Source: Wuchereria bancrofti (Eukaryota > Nematoda > Chromadorea > Rhabditida > Onchocercidae). From it: a stretch of DNA of 64,000 bases. The notes under the pieces were generated by a model that saw only the letters and a program-made list of their open reading frames with translations, was not told the DNA's origin and did not search any database. Made by a program: the position numbers and the translations under genes. The stretch's first letter is position 1. Each line of letters opens with the position of its first letter. Below, in pieces: positions 38,301 to 51,089 of this stretch. The DNA lies in the NCBI GenBank assembly GCA_005281725.1, contig SSBO01000010.1, forward strand, positions 490,461-554,460, written 5' to 3'.

Positions 38301-40584
38301 GTCACTCATGGTATTTCTCAACCAATTTCGTCTGCAGTTACAACGAACTTAGTTAAAGGATCGTCAATGACAGCACTGAGAAATGACAGCTCAACAACGT
38401 TATCCACATCAACTGCCTTGAATTATACGCCTAACATTTCTTGTGCATCGAATCCAGCACTATTGGAGAAACCAGCTTTAATAAAACGATCAGATGTAGC
38501 TTTGAATACCATAGCACCGGTTAAGATCGAGAAACCAATTGACAGAAGTGCGTTTCATTCTCAAGTATATGCTTCTCCATTTGCATCAAATAAGCTAAAT
38601 TCCACTTTTGCTCGAAATATGATACCAACTGCTGCTGTATCGACGCTAGTGAAACCAGAAATTTTTCCTGCTCATAACTTCATTGTTAGTTTTCTTTTTT
38701 CTTTTTTTTTTGTATTATATGCTGATTTTTATTTCCATTAATATTTTTTTCTTAGTGAAAATTATATTTGGATTTGAAGTTTATCTCATTCGTTCTTTTC
38801 AGTATCCTCAAGATGCCACATTTCATACAGGAATATCACCGTGGCATCAACCTCTGAGAAACATTAATGATTTAAATGGACTGGCAGTTGTCGAAAGCAC
38901 AGTGAGTTTTTTTTTTTTTTTTATATTCAGCATCACTTCATAGCATTTGTTGAAAAAAAAAAGTATGCTACGACAGACAGATGATAGTTGTGATAATTGC
39001 TTCGAAATTGTCTAAAACATTTAATATTCTGATTATGTTCCAGAAAGTGGTCTCCGTTTCACCGCCAACTACGAGTTTACAATCATTTATTCCAAATAAT
39101 CAAGCTGCACCGGTAAGAAGTACTGCAGTTATGGTAAGCATTTTATCATTTAGATCTTTTTTTTATCTAACCAATTTATTATTAAATCAGATTGTTATAG
39201 TTGAAAAAAAGTTGAAAATATTATTTGTTCAAGAATGATATAGTAATGATAACTGCTCTAAATAGAATAAAAGTGCTATCTTATTTAAACAACTCATTTT
39301 ATTTGCAGGATATAATGAATACCCCATTAGATGTGATGTTACCAGCACCCCTGGTTCCCACGCATCTAATAAGTGAAGTTGAAAGCAGCGATTCAAACAT
39401 TCAAATGGTTCATCCAGTGCCATCCATTGAGCCAACAAGTATCATTTTTTTTTTTTTTTTCATAGCTTCAAAGTTATATTATGGTCATAAATATTTTTAC
39501 CTAGGGAAAGGAAAAGAAAAAGCAAAATATGGCATATAAATTAGTGGGGCAAGGATAGAAGGACGAATTGATGAGAATTGTCATTTTTGCGATCTAAAAT
39601 CCCGAAATTTCCCTATAAAACAATGTTACGAGAGTTTATCAATCGAATTAAGGTTTCAAATCGAATTAAGAACTATGATGGAACTGTAATTAGTAGGAAA
39701 CAAGTATAACTCATACTTCTTGTTTTCATTTATGTAATTAAAAAAAAAAAAAATTGAAGGAATAGAAGAAATAAACTTGGTGCAGACGCCACAATTGTCG
39801 GAAAGCGGAGGATCAACACCGTGCTCCATTGTTGTGCAGACACCACGACCTGCAGCTGCAGTAGCACCAATCATGCAAACTGATTGCAATACCACATCTG
39901 CATATGACTCTACACTTTCAATCACAAATGTTACCTCAATGAGTTATTCTGCGCCATTGCCTCAGCCAAAAACAATGGTTTCATTTACTTTCAGTTTAAC
40001 TTCTTTTGATTAGAATAATGCATAAAAATCAACAATTTTATAATTAATTTACGCATAGGTTGGTGACGAATTTAATCGAAATGGACTAACTAATTTGCAT
40101 TAGATAAGAAAAGTCTTGCTGCTCAAATAACTGTATGATAAGCTTTTTTTTCTTTTTTTTTTTGGACGAAATTTCTCCAAATTTAGTTAAAAGAAAATTA
40201 TTTTAGCCATCACATATTTCGTCATGTACAAAAAACGGAAATGGTGCCGATAATGAATGTAGTGGTACTAATAGTAGTGTAAAGGAAGTGATGAATCCTC
40301 AAACATTCACTATTGGTATGTTCGTATGCTGTTTTCTTATCTGTAGCATAGAATTTTGCATATTTTATAGGTCTAATCGATTACTATTATATCATTTTAT
40401 TTTAATAATTTCAAACTATTATCCTTCAAATAAAAATCCAGGAAATACTGATCCTGTCCGCTTGGAAAAACGTTATATGCGAGAACAATTCAGGACAGAA
40501 GGGATTGATGCGCAATTGCCACCTTTGGATCCTACAGATCCGATAAACTGCATAGATGCTCATTACTGGCTCAATAAATCATAA
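32347..40584 (+). CDS. ego-2: HD-PTP/PTPN23-type BRO1-V domain protein lacking a phosphatase domain
   Basis: 25 exons: 32347-32439, 32790-32864, 33114-33241, 33434-33566, 33672-33809, 33935-34093, 34262-34362, 34456-34575, 34857-34935, 35260-35441, 35769-35914, 36012-36094, 36291-36361, 36434-36552, 36623-36777, 36858-37009, 37174-37322, 37447-37623, 37795-38684, 38803-38901, 39044-39112 (or 39133), 39309-39438, 39760-39977, 40207-40315, 40442-40584 (3918 nt, 1305 residues). The start MEGMPRVPML matches the HD-PTP start rather than ALIX. A BRO1 domain (to about residue 365) shows AQAQECLLEKS and KKENDFIYHDRIP. A coiled V domain (about 400-745) follows, with SIYSEEKAKF, NDDITA and NLAAQNNILAALT. 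The rest is Pro/Ser/Thr/Gln-rich and stops at TAA 40582-40584 with no PTP domain. Such proteins recruit ESCRT-III in endosomal sorting. An acceptor 11 bases before the ATG suggests trans-splicing. AATAAA is at 40897-40902. The ego-2 symbol is inferred from family. Confidence 0.88.
34070..34220 (+). repeat. Tandem repeat carrying copies of the exon 6 splice donor
   Basis: Three units of about 50 bases: the end of HD-PTP exon 6 (CTCTTCGAAATGCAAG), its donor GTAAGA and the next 24 intron bases. Copies 2 and 3 lie inside the intron with donors GTAAAA (about 34144) and GTAAGA (about 34193). The first is the donor that keeps the BRO1 reading frame. Confidence 0.85.
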
Positions 40585-41521
40585 TTTCATAATTGCCAGT
40601 TGTTTGCTTACGAAATGACTAATTCTAAAAAAAAATTGGTATTGATGTTTTAATAGTTTCAAGTCTTTTTTATTTATCCTCTGTCTTGTATTATAGCTCA
40701 TTTTACATTTTATTATACAGCTCTGCTGTCTAGCTACAATTTTACCTTTTTTGAGATAAGATAGCTAAGTATATTTTGATATAGCAAAATTTTGCAATTT
40801 TCCATGATTAGCTCGTATACAACGGATTGCTTTGACCAATAACACCAACTAGATTTGTAACACTATTCAACGATAATAATTTACTTTAGGAAAAGTAATA
40901 AACAACATTGCAGAGGATAGCATTACCCACCCAAGTATGTCTTTCTTTTCCGCTTTTCTTACCGACTTATTTAATCCTCCATATTATGTCGAATCTTTCG
41001 GTTTATACTTTTATTCACGTTTTGCATTATTCGCATTACTTTCCTACTGTGATATATCTTTCGCTACACCATGTGATTTTTTTCTGTACACATAGTTTTG
41101 TCTCGTGAGCATGTATTTTGCATAATTCTTCATATAAAACTATAACTTAGTACATGTTAAGCACGTGATATAGCAACGAATTTCAGTACTGGTAGAAATT
41201 GAAATGCATGAACATTCATCAACATTTCACAAAGATTACGAATGCCGATGAATCAGAATAATAAATAATCAAACAGCTAATTTACGCTTCTAAAGAGTGC
41301 AAAAAATTATGACTATGTATTAATATGATAGTAAAAAGAAATCATTTAAGATCGAAAAATATAGTTAACGATTTATATTGGACGGAGATCATTCAACAAC
41401 ATATATTTTAATGAGAAACAACTAGTAACAAATAACAGAAAATGGATAAAAGGATAAATATGGGAGCTGGTTTTTACATCAATCATCCATTTTTACATAC
41501 ATAAAATGATAACATTCTAAA
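40585..41521. other. Convergent 3' region of HD-PTP and ERH genes
   Basis: This holds the 3' untranslated part of the HD-PTP gene (AATAAA 40897-40902) and the downstream flank of the ERH gene from the other strand. Composition is less repetitive than elsewhere. A 66-codon frame at 40908-41108 has no coding support. Confidence 0.55.
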
Positions 41522-42091
41522 TTATTTAGCTGCTTGTCTTCGTAATAAGGTGTAAATTTGTTCCTTGATCCAATCTTTGTTATGTGGTGCATAGGCTTTC
41601 AGTGTACTTTCCCATACTAAACATGACAAATCGGCTAAACGATCGATGAATTCAAATAAATTCTGCACATCATAAGTAATGGATGCCGAATTTGGATTTA
41701 ATTTCTTTAGATGTTCCTCAAAAATTTTACATATTCCTGAAACAACGAAATAAACCTTTTCAATCTTCAATATTTTTCAATAGTAACTTGGAAATGTATA
41801 ACATGTTTGACAGTTACTTCCCACCAAGATATGAATCATTAAACAAATCGTATATACCAAACAAATCGTAAATTCTTCCTTTACCATTTCAAAAAAAAAA
41901 AAACGAAAGACAACAAAGAAAAAGTATTTTAATTTATTGCAGGGATAATGTCGAACAGTTACGATCACTCTAATATCACGTAAGATGAAACATATACCTT
42001 CCATACAATCGGTTGTTGTCTCGTAATCGGACCACGTACGTGACTCTACACGCACCACAGGTTGAATTAAAAGAATTGTATGCGACGACAT
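41522..42091 (-). CDS. Enhancer of rudimentary homolog (ERH)
   Basis: Two exons, 42091-41998 and 41736-41522, encode 102 residues, close to the usual 104. The sequence is almost a consensus ERH: SHTILLIQP at the start, RTWSDYE, DCMEGICKIFEEHL, NPNSASITYDV, LADLSCLVWES, and NKDWIKEQIYTLLRRQ at the end. ERH is a small homodimeric nuclear protein that acts as a hub in RNA processing and small-RNA or heterochromatin pathways; nematode ERH partners with piRNA-processing proteins. The start chosen is the Met of MSSHTIL, which matches the family N-terminus; a Met three codons earlier is also in frame. A TAG acceptor lies six bases before the ATG. Nothing is missing. It converges on the HD-PTP gene. 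Confidence 0.95.
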
Positions 42092-44769
42092 CGTTTCTAC
42101 CACACTTCTACAATATACTTATACCACGTTTATCATAGATATATTCTCCGTAGAATTAATTACAGTTACGATGTCTATCACGCATTAAACGTATTCTATA
42201 TGAATTTCATATGCGAATATAGGAAAAAACACTCGTAACTCTTTACGTCACCTCAAATCATATCACTTAAGTAAGTCAATCCCACCGAAAAAAGGAAAAG
42301 GGAACTCTTACAAGCAAGCACTTTCAGCCGTGTTCATTCTCACGCACCCATAATGAAAACAGACATCCTACCGTGGTAATTTAAATTTACGTAGAAACCT
42401 CATCATTTAGGGATTGTAAACGTAACATTTTAATAGTATTACATTCATTTTTTCATGTAATTGAATAAATTTTTTTTGCAAACGAAGAAAATTATGAAAG
42501 AAAAAAAAAATAGAAATGAGAAAAAGATAAGATAAAATGAATTTAATGAGTAGAATTAGCTTAATTATTGTTAATTAGTTTAATTGAACTAAACTGATGG
42601 TTAAATGATGCGGATGCTTGAATATAAACTTTAAATCATTCATTCATGAAGCAGACATTAAATCGAATTTACTCATTAATTCCATCATTATCAATTAATT
42701 ACTTTATTTCCAATTTTTTGATTTACTCATTTTAATTACAAATCTACCAATAATAATAACATTTTTTTTTCTCTTATTTCTCTTTCTTATTTTTTTCTTT
42801 TTTGCCGCAAAATTATCAGGTAAAACGAGATTGAAAGCAATTAAAAAAAGATCATTTCGCAGAAAAAAAAAAATTTTTTTTAATTGAGGAAGAAGAGAGA
42901 ATGAGAGAATTGGTATAAATTATTGGATAGCAAATTTCACATTCAGCAATAACAACAACGATAACAGCTGCAAATTAACTCCAATGATATTAATTCTTTT
43001 AATTTTTTTTTCTTTTGAACTAACATTTATTTAAAAAAAAAAAAAAGAAAACAGTTTGTTTAATAATAAATTATCTTTGCTTTACAATAAATTATTTTCT
43101 TTCTTTCTTTCTTATTTTTTTGTTTTGTTTTGTTGAATTTTATTGATAATTTCATTATTTTGCATTTTGCAATCATTCTATGATAGCCATAAAAAATTTT
43201 GTTTATTTCTTTCTTTTTTTGTTTTTCATCAAAATTTTAATCATTGTTGAATTTTTATTTTATCTTTTTTCTTTTTTATAACATCTAAATTCTTATTATT
43301 CATTTATCAATTTGTTAAATTGTATTTTGAAAGAAAAAGAAAATTAGAAGTAGCAGTGGTTTCAGATTATTAATGTCATTACATCAAATAATTTCTATCA
43401 ATGAAATCTTTTTTAACTCAGTGTTTTTCTCATTTCTTTTTGTTTTTCTTTTTTAAATTAATTAAAACTAATTGAATACTAATTAATTGATTTCATCCAT
43501 GTTTTGTTATCAGTTTATTTATGTTATTATTGAGATATATTATTTTTTAATTGGTTTTTATATATGTTGAAAATAATATCAAAACTCGTATTATTAGTAG
43601 TATTAATATTTGAATTTCAGCCATATCAAAACTTGAGGTCATATTATGATTAGTATTAATATTTGAATTTTAGCTATACCAAGTAAATTTTGATGATCAT
43701 TTTGGAATTGATATGATCGTCAGAACTGATATGATCAGTTGTTACTAGATATGCTAAGATCAGTTTATCAGAAGAAAACATAAGTGTAGAAGCATTAAAT
43801 AGAAATGATTTATATATTTGCGTATGTATGTATGTGTATGTGTATGTGTGTGCATGTGTATGTCATCTGCTTACTTATATATTAATTATGCTATCTTTTC
43901 CTGAACTTCATTTCAAATTTAAAAAATTAAGAATGTTACAGTTTCAATTTACTATTTTCAATGACAAACAACCATGAATTACTAACTTTTTTTTAAGCTT
44001 TTTATTCCTTCCAATAAATATTTGCTATTTTTCTTTTATAAAAAAAGAACGAAAAAAAAAACAAAAACAAAAATGAAATATTTAATGTATATATGTGTAT
44101 TCTGCAGTAAATTATTTCAGGTTAAATCGGAATTATTTATATAAACCTGATACTATCTTTAGGAGTTAATTAATAATTTTCCAAACTTTGGTATAAGATT
44201 GTAATAATTAAGAAAGAATTCCATAACAACAACTAATTGTTAATTATAATAAATGATTTAATCAAAAAAATTAAAATTTCACTTGGAATAAAAAAATCCT
44301 CATTAAAGTTTCTTTATGAATAATAATCATTTTTGATTAATCAACAAGAACGATTATCTTTGTAATTTTTTTTTCTAAAGCAAAAAAGCTTGGAAAGATT
44401 TTATTTATTGTTGCTACAATTCTTTAAACAAAACAATTCATCATTGTTCTTTCTATTCATTTGTAAAAAAAAAAAAACTAAAAAAAAAAGAAAAAATTTT
44501 CTTAGTATTACTTTTTCTCTTTTCCTTAAAGATATTACTATTATCAAATATTACATTTTACTTTATCTCATACTATCAGATAACGATCTTTTCGCTTCAT
44601 ATCATTTGCCTTGTTAATATCATTAACTAATAGATGAGAATCTAATTATTCGTAATAATTGTTTTCTTCGAAATCTATTCTAGTACTACCATTTAATTTA
44701 ATTTATAAATATTATCATTTTTCGCTATAATCTAACTTGATTAAATTATCATATCATATTTTAGCAAAA
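42092..44769. other. Divergent intergenic region between ERH and the small secreted protein
   Basis: The first 250 bases upstream of ERH are less AT-biased and may hold its promoter. The rest is homopolymer-rich with a (GTAT/GTGT)n run at about 43821-43863. No exon or RNA gene was recognised. Confidence 0.55.
43821..43863. repeat. (TATG/TGTG)n microsatellite
   Basis: A short run of alternating purine-pyrimidine, gtatgtatgtatgtgtatgt and continuing. It is the only clear TG repeat in the window. Confidence 0.85.
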
Positions 44770-45756
44770 ATGATACTATCACTAGTGTTTTGCATCAGTT
44801 TGCTATCTTTTTCAATTATTCAAACAACAATTGGATGTGATATTATTATGCGTGTAAAATCACTTACGCATACGCCATTTCATGCACAAATTATTGCTCC
44901 AGATGGTAATAGTAGTGAAAAGTTAGTCTTTTTTTTTTTTCTAAATATTTAAATTTCTTTCTTGTTATTTTAAACTATATATCAATCAATATATTTTATA
45001 TTTATAATAGCTAAAAAAAAGAAAAAAATTGTACCTCTCTATTAACAATGCTTGTTTAGTTTGAAAGATAAAAATTTCTCTTTCATTTAAATAATTTTCA
45101 TTCAATATAATAATAACTATGTTTCATGTTTTTTTTTTTTTTTTTTTAAATAATAGGTTTTGATGATAGAGAATAGATGTAATCAAATTATACCCTCATA
45201 CATTCAATTCAATTTTTCAATATTTCATTGGAATAATCATTAATCATCAGTGATATTTCAGAAAGCTTCTAAAAAAAAATGAGCGATTAACTTTTCAAGA
45301 GAAAGCTGATAAATGTAGCTTGGGACCATTTCAAATAAAAACAATCTCTGATAAGAAAGAAGAAAGTGTAAAGGTAAATTTTTTCATTTATATAAATCTT
45401 TTATGTATATGATAATTCCTGTAAATCGATTAGTTGGAATTTAATTTTAGTCTAATTTAATATTAATATTTATTTCAATGATAATTGAAATAATACAAAA
45501 TGATTCGCCAATTTTTTGTGCTATTTGTTTAATTATTTATGTAAAAATAATTTCATTTCTATTATTGTTGGTTTTAAATCTATTAAATGAAATTATATAG
45601 GTAACATTAAATGGTATTGGTGTTGTAAACTATGAAGTTGGTGATGATCTAATACCAAAACAAATATTTCGACAAGGAGCTGAATGTAAGGGACAATGTG
45701 CGCCATTAGGCGCTGTTATTCAACCACATAAAACAACTACAGCCGTCAAAATGTGA
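44770..45756 (+). CDS. Small secreted cysteine-containing protein, function unknown
   Basis: Exons 44770-44921, 45262-45373, 45601-45756 (420 nt, 139 residues). A signal peptide of about 23 residues ([20 protein letters not shown]) precedes a mature start near GCDIIMRV. The mature protein has four cysteines: one at its N-terminus, one mid-way ([10 protein letters not shown]), and a pair near the end ([11 protein letters not shown]). It reads like a compact beta-rich domain ([37 protein letters not shown]). The general form is that of small nematode secreted proteins, but I cannot name the family. The ATG follows a TTTTAG acceptor by five bases, as in trans-spliced messages. AATAAA motifs lie at about 45878-45889. 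Confidence 0.8.
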
Positions 45757-47375
45757 AGAATTAAATTTACATGTGCATTGTTTACTTGTTGAATAATGCT
45801 TGCTATATGTTTATAATACGCATCAAATTAAAATCAACAATAATAGTAGCAGCAGCAAAAGAAAAAGGAAAATGTAAAATAAAAATAAACAAAAATATTT
45901 TCATATATTTAGCAATTTTTTTCCCCTTAAAATTTAAATAATAAATAAATAATTTATGCGTGCAAACTTAATAAGCATTATTAAATTGAATCATTTTATC
46001 TAAAGTTTAACAAATTTTTTTTCTTTTTTTTTTTGAATGTAAATCAATTAATTAGACTCTGAAAGTTTTTTTTTTCAAACAAATTATTAACATTATTTCA
46101 TATTAATCAAAAATATTGGAACATTTTTTCGTTTTTTTTTTTTCATTGATAATGAATAAAGCAAAAATATAACAATTATGATGAAGCAATATAACATCGG
46201 TAATAATAACTATCAGTAAAAAATCAAAGAAAAAAAAATTCCAGAGTTTAAAATTGAAATATTGAGCATATTTTTGATAAACTTATGACAATACAAATGT
46301 GACAGTGATAATTATAACATTGGATTCAATTTAATTATTTAAAATACAAATGGTTTTTCTCATATTTGAAAACATATAAATATTTCAGCATTAATCATTA
46401 AGTTTTAGATCTGTTATAGGTTAAATTTAAAATAAAATTTAGTACTACAAAATTTATAATTAATAATACAAAATAAATAATGTTTAGCATCAACAATTCC
46501 TCCATTAAGGAATGTTATCTTCCATCAAACTACTTTCATCAAGAAATGTCACAGCTTTAAGTTTAAATTATTAAGTTTAATCATTATTTGCAGATTAAGA
46601 TTGATTATATGATATGAGATTAAGATTTATCAGATTACGATTGGTTATGTTGATATGAACAAGAAAATGATGATTGATGATGATGATATTAAGCGAATGA
46701 ATAAATGTGCAAATAATAATTAAATTTAATCTGACAAGACAGAGAAAAGAAGAGAAGAAAAAAAAGATGGAAAATTTTGAAAATTAAATTTATATTTTGA
46801 TGAAATTAATAGAATTTAATTACAAAATCCGATTGAACTATGATTACATTCGAGGAATTTATTTTTACTTTTTTGTGTATTGCTATAACATATTGAAAAT
46901 ATTGAAATAATTTGAAATGATAGCTCTTCCTTTATCGATCAATTATATATGAAGGAAAAAGAAAAAAACTAAAATAAATTTTAGGTAAAAAATTTAAAAT
47001 CCACCATCAAAGAATGTCACAAATCATTGGTAATTGCCTTGGGAAGAAAAAAAAGATATTACAAAATAGAGAATATCAGAAATTTAAAATGATAGAATGA
47101 ATACAAAAAAAAAAATTAATCGCACACCAATTTTTTTCGTCCTTTCTCCTCCATTCTACACCTTTCGCGTATTTTTCAAAAATACCAAAAATAAATTCAA
47201 CAATTCACAGAGTAAATCAAACAAAAACAAACATTGTAAATTAGAGGATGTAAACAATCAAATCATTTTGTTAATCGCATAAGATTGATTATAATGAAAT
47301 GCATCAGTTAATGATTTGATAATTATAGTGATAATATCGATAATAAGTAGTAGCAGTTGCGCACTATCACATTAT
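45757..47375. other. Convergent intergenic region
   Basis: This lies between the secreted-protein gene (+) and the small membrane-protein gene (-). It is AT-rich with A/T runs. A 61-codon frame at 47097-47282 has no coding support. Nothing else was recognised. Confidence 0.5.
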
Positions 47376-47874
47376 TTATATTTCCTGTGGTATGGGATAA
47401 TTCTCTGAAATAAACATGAAAAAAAAGAATAATGTAAACATGTAAACAAAAATGTAAGCAACAAATAAAACAAGTATTAATTAATCAAATTAAGTGTTAA
47501 TAATTAAACAAATTATACGTATATTTTTTTCTGTCTAAACAATATTTTTTCTTTCTATCCATGTATCATTCATATCTGCTACATTAAATGATAAAATTTA
47601 GCAAATAATATAAGAAAATACGATTGAAATAATAAAATATTTGCATTAAAATTTTTCATTGATGAAAAAATGAGTTAAAAATTGAAAATTTTTAAGTGCA
47701 CAATTTTTTTTTTTTATAAATATGAGAAAAATATTTGAAAAAAAAAAACAAACCTTTTAACATTGTTCGCCTTTTACTATCAATCCTGAAATAAAGTATA
47801 GCGACGAGAATGCTAACGATAATCATAAGACAAGCAATGATAACAAATATGATTAACCATGGTGACCAAGCCAT
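47376..47874 (-). CDS. 49-residue single-pass membrane microprotein
   Basis: Exons 47874-47754 and 47404-47376 (150 nt). The protein has a short N-terminus (MAWSPW), one strong hydrophobic helix (about residues 7-29), then a basic juxtamembrane stretch (FRIDSKRRTMLK) and a short tail, ENYPIPQEI. By the positive-inside rule the C-terminus should be cytosolic. The splice sites (TTAAAAG/GTTTGT and TTTCAG/AGAATT) keep phase, and the ATG follows a TGTAG acceptor by ten bases, so this looks like a real trans-spliced gene rather than a chance frame. I recognise no family; small single-pass regulators of transporters or pumps have this plan, but that is only analogy. Confidence 0.55.
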
Positions 47875-50800
47875 TTTTTTTTTCTACAGCTTGTCGAATT
47901 CAATAAACATATGCTAAAATGTTAGTTTTATGTTACTAAAAAAATGATTAAATTGAAATTATTGATTAACATAAATTAAGTTTACTTTAATTTCATACAA
48001 TTATTTCCTAATTTGTTTGCCAATGAGTAAAAGTTGCAAATAGATTAGCAATTATTTTTATTTTATTCGTAAATGTAAATTCTATGCTGAAATGTTTGAT
48101 CAATGCAACAATTTACCTAACTTATTTAAAGTATTCAAAATGTTTGTGTTAAATTGATTTATCATTTTCTTATTCACAAAATATTTACGTAATGAATCAT
48201 CCGTAATCATTGATCATTGAATATAATTGTTGTTAACTAATAATAAATTCTTTGAGAGAAAAAAAAAAAGATTTCATTCAATCATTCATTTAATTACTAA
48301 CAAATATTTTAGTTACTGAAATTCCAAAAAATAAAAAATACAATTTATTAATTTTCATTTTTTTTTTTTTTTGTATTTAATGGATGGTATTAATTTGAAA
48401 ACAAATAATTACACAATAAAACTACCATTTGTTTGTTAAAATCTGATATTTATACATACATTCTTGACAATAACAATAATAATCATTATTTTATGGTTAT
48501 AATGATAATAATTACTATATAATAGTAATTATAATACTAGCGATTAATTATAAGTAAATAATTACAATTATAATTGTAATAATAATAAGTTTACCATATA
48601 TATTACTAATTATTTGATAAAATATAATGAATTAACATTAATACGAATCGTAATAGAATAGATGAAATATTATAAAGCAATGAAAGAAAATGTTTGTTTG
48701 TTAAATGTAAAAAAAAAAAAAATAAATAAACGGAATGAATAAGCTTTAAAGAAGAAATAGTTCACATCGTGCAGCTTTTCGTATTCAAACAAAATAAATA
48801 AATGAAATGATGCCTAAATCATTTCATTCTTTCTATTTCTATTTCTATTTATTTATTTATTTCATTCATTCAATTCATTTCATTCATTCATTCGTTCAAT
48901 TAATCTATACAAAAAAAAAAAAATGATTATAATTTGATTGCAACCGTTAAAGGCTATAAATGATCACATAATTTTATCTATTAAACAAACAATGAATCAA
49001 ACAACAGTTCCAATCAAAATTCTTTTCAATAATTTTAATAAAAAAAAAAGAAAAAAAGAATGGAAAAGAGGAATGACACATCTCAAACAAATAATATTTC
49101 TTTCCATATTTGTCCTTTTTTTTTTCCCTCCTCTTTTTAATTTTTTTTTTCCGCCTTTTTGCGCTTCCATCAATGGAATAACGATTTGGAATGCATAATA
49201 AAGATGAATGACGAATTATGCATAGTTACATTAAAAAAAAAAAAAGATGAAATTGAACTATTTTAAGAATTTAAAATATTTTTTATTGCTCAAAAAAGAT
49301 GCATTAGTTGTATAAATTGTACGAATAATTTCCTTTTTATTTTTTTATTTTTGCTTTTTTTTAGCTCTATTTTAAATTTCCATTGCTATGCAAATTAATT
49401 GCTCATCGGTTATTCCTTTTTTCCGGATATTTTCTTTTCCGAAAAGTAATACAAATAGATAAAATATAATAAAATGAGAAATGCTAACTAAATGATAAGC
49501 TGTCGTTATCAGTTGTTGTTATTGCTATATTGATTAATTGATTTGAAAATGATTGTGTATAGCTAAATAACTGTTAAAATGTTAAGCAGACATTGATTGA
49601 ATTTTTTTTTTTTGATCATATTCTGATAATCAAACATTTACTGCATTTTTCTGATCATATTTTGATAATCAAACATTGATTGATTTCTTTTTTTTTTTTG
49701 ATCATATTACGATCATATTTTGTTGATCTGATGTCTGTAAGAAAAATTTTAATTAAATCCTCATTAATATTTATTTTGTCGCTTTTTTTGATGCTAATTT
49801 TCTTTTTTTAATTCGTCGCACTTTTTTTTTCTTTTTTTTATTTCATTTATTTTTGTTTTTTATTTTTTTTTGCGTAGTATTTTCAATCTGTCACATATTT
49901 AATATTCTCTTATTTTACTTTTCGTAATTTTTTAAAATAAATTCCATGTTTTTTTTTGAATTTCAAAGTTACGGGTTTTTTTCTGGTGGAAACTTTTGTT
50001 TCGAACTTTACAATGAGACTTTTGCTTTTGAATTTACTGCACATTTTATTTTAAATTTTAAATCTTGAATTTTTTATGATATATTTTAATTCCATAAATT
50101 TTAAAATTTGCATTTTTTTATAAAATGTTGAAAACTTTTGAAATTTCATTAAACGCTAAATTATTTTTTTAAAAATGCTGAATAAAGATGCTAAATAATT
50201 TTTTTTTTCAGTATGAAATTGACAAAAGTTGACAAATCACTTTTTTTTTTCTTTTTAATATCATATAATTACGAAATAGCATCCATAGGTAATGTCATTA
50301 TTAGGCAACAGCAATATGTTCAATGACTTCTCGACTTTATAAAATTGATCATCGACTAATATTTAATTAGCTTGCACTTTTTTCAAATGAACAGATTAAA
50401 TAATCAATTAGCTTTCTGCATTTTATATTTTCTCTCTAAATAATTCTCACTATTGTAATTTTGAAATATTTTAGTTAATATTAATGACATCTTAAGTTTA
50501 TTATTATTATTACTATTATAAATAGCATTAATTATGTATAAGTGATAGATAAAAAGAAATTATTCAAATGAGTAGATAAAAAGTTAAAAAAAATGAATGG
50601 AAATGGGAAAAAGTTGTGCAACTTCAAAAATCTTTTAAATTTTTTTTTTTTTAAGATTTTTTTAGTTGTACTATTAAAATTTACGAAATAAAATTTGATT
50701 TGTTTAAATTAATGAAAAAATGCCTAATTAAATTTTAAAATAAATATCTTCAAATTTTAAATCATTCATTATTATGCATTTAAAGCCATATCAGTGCATT

Positions 50801-51089
50801 GATTATCATATCATTACTTGCAACCCATTAATCATTAATCATTGCACTGCATTAATTGTTATCAATTATCATATAGTGTGTTAATATATTTAATGTATAA
50901 AAGTGAATATAGCATATAAATTTATTTCTATTTGATTGAATTGAAGGAAAACGAATAATTGAATTTTAATTAAAGCAATTTTTTTAATTTGTTGTTGTTT
51001 TTTTTTTGTTTATTAAATGCAATGAGAATAAATTTGATTAATTTCAATTAATGATATAGTTTTAATTATCATTTCAAATTATTATTAAT
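47875..51089. other. Intergenic region between two minus-strand genes
   Basis: About 3.2 kb of AT-rich DNA between the small membrane-protein gene and the 3' end of the C6/TSP1 gene. It holds TTTATT at 51009-51014 (AATAAA on the minus strand), a likely poly(A) signal of the C6 gene. Simple repeats include (TATTTC/TTCAT)n at about 48826-48900. No coding signal was seen. Confidence 0.5.
49585..49740. repeat. Short tandem repeat, ctgatcatat/gataatcaaacatt unit
   Basis: Two to three imperfect copies of a unit of about 50 to 60 bases: poly-T, tgatcatattctgataatca and aacattgattga. Confidence 0.65.

Noticed and set aside
49021..49198. Lys-rich then Phe-rich frame (48938-49198)
   Set aside because: It is a translation of poly-A and poly-T runs with no protein-like pattern.
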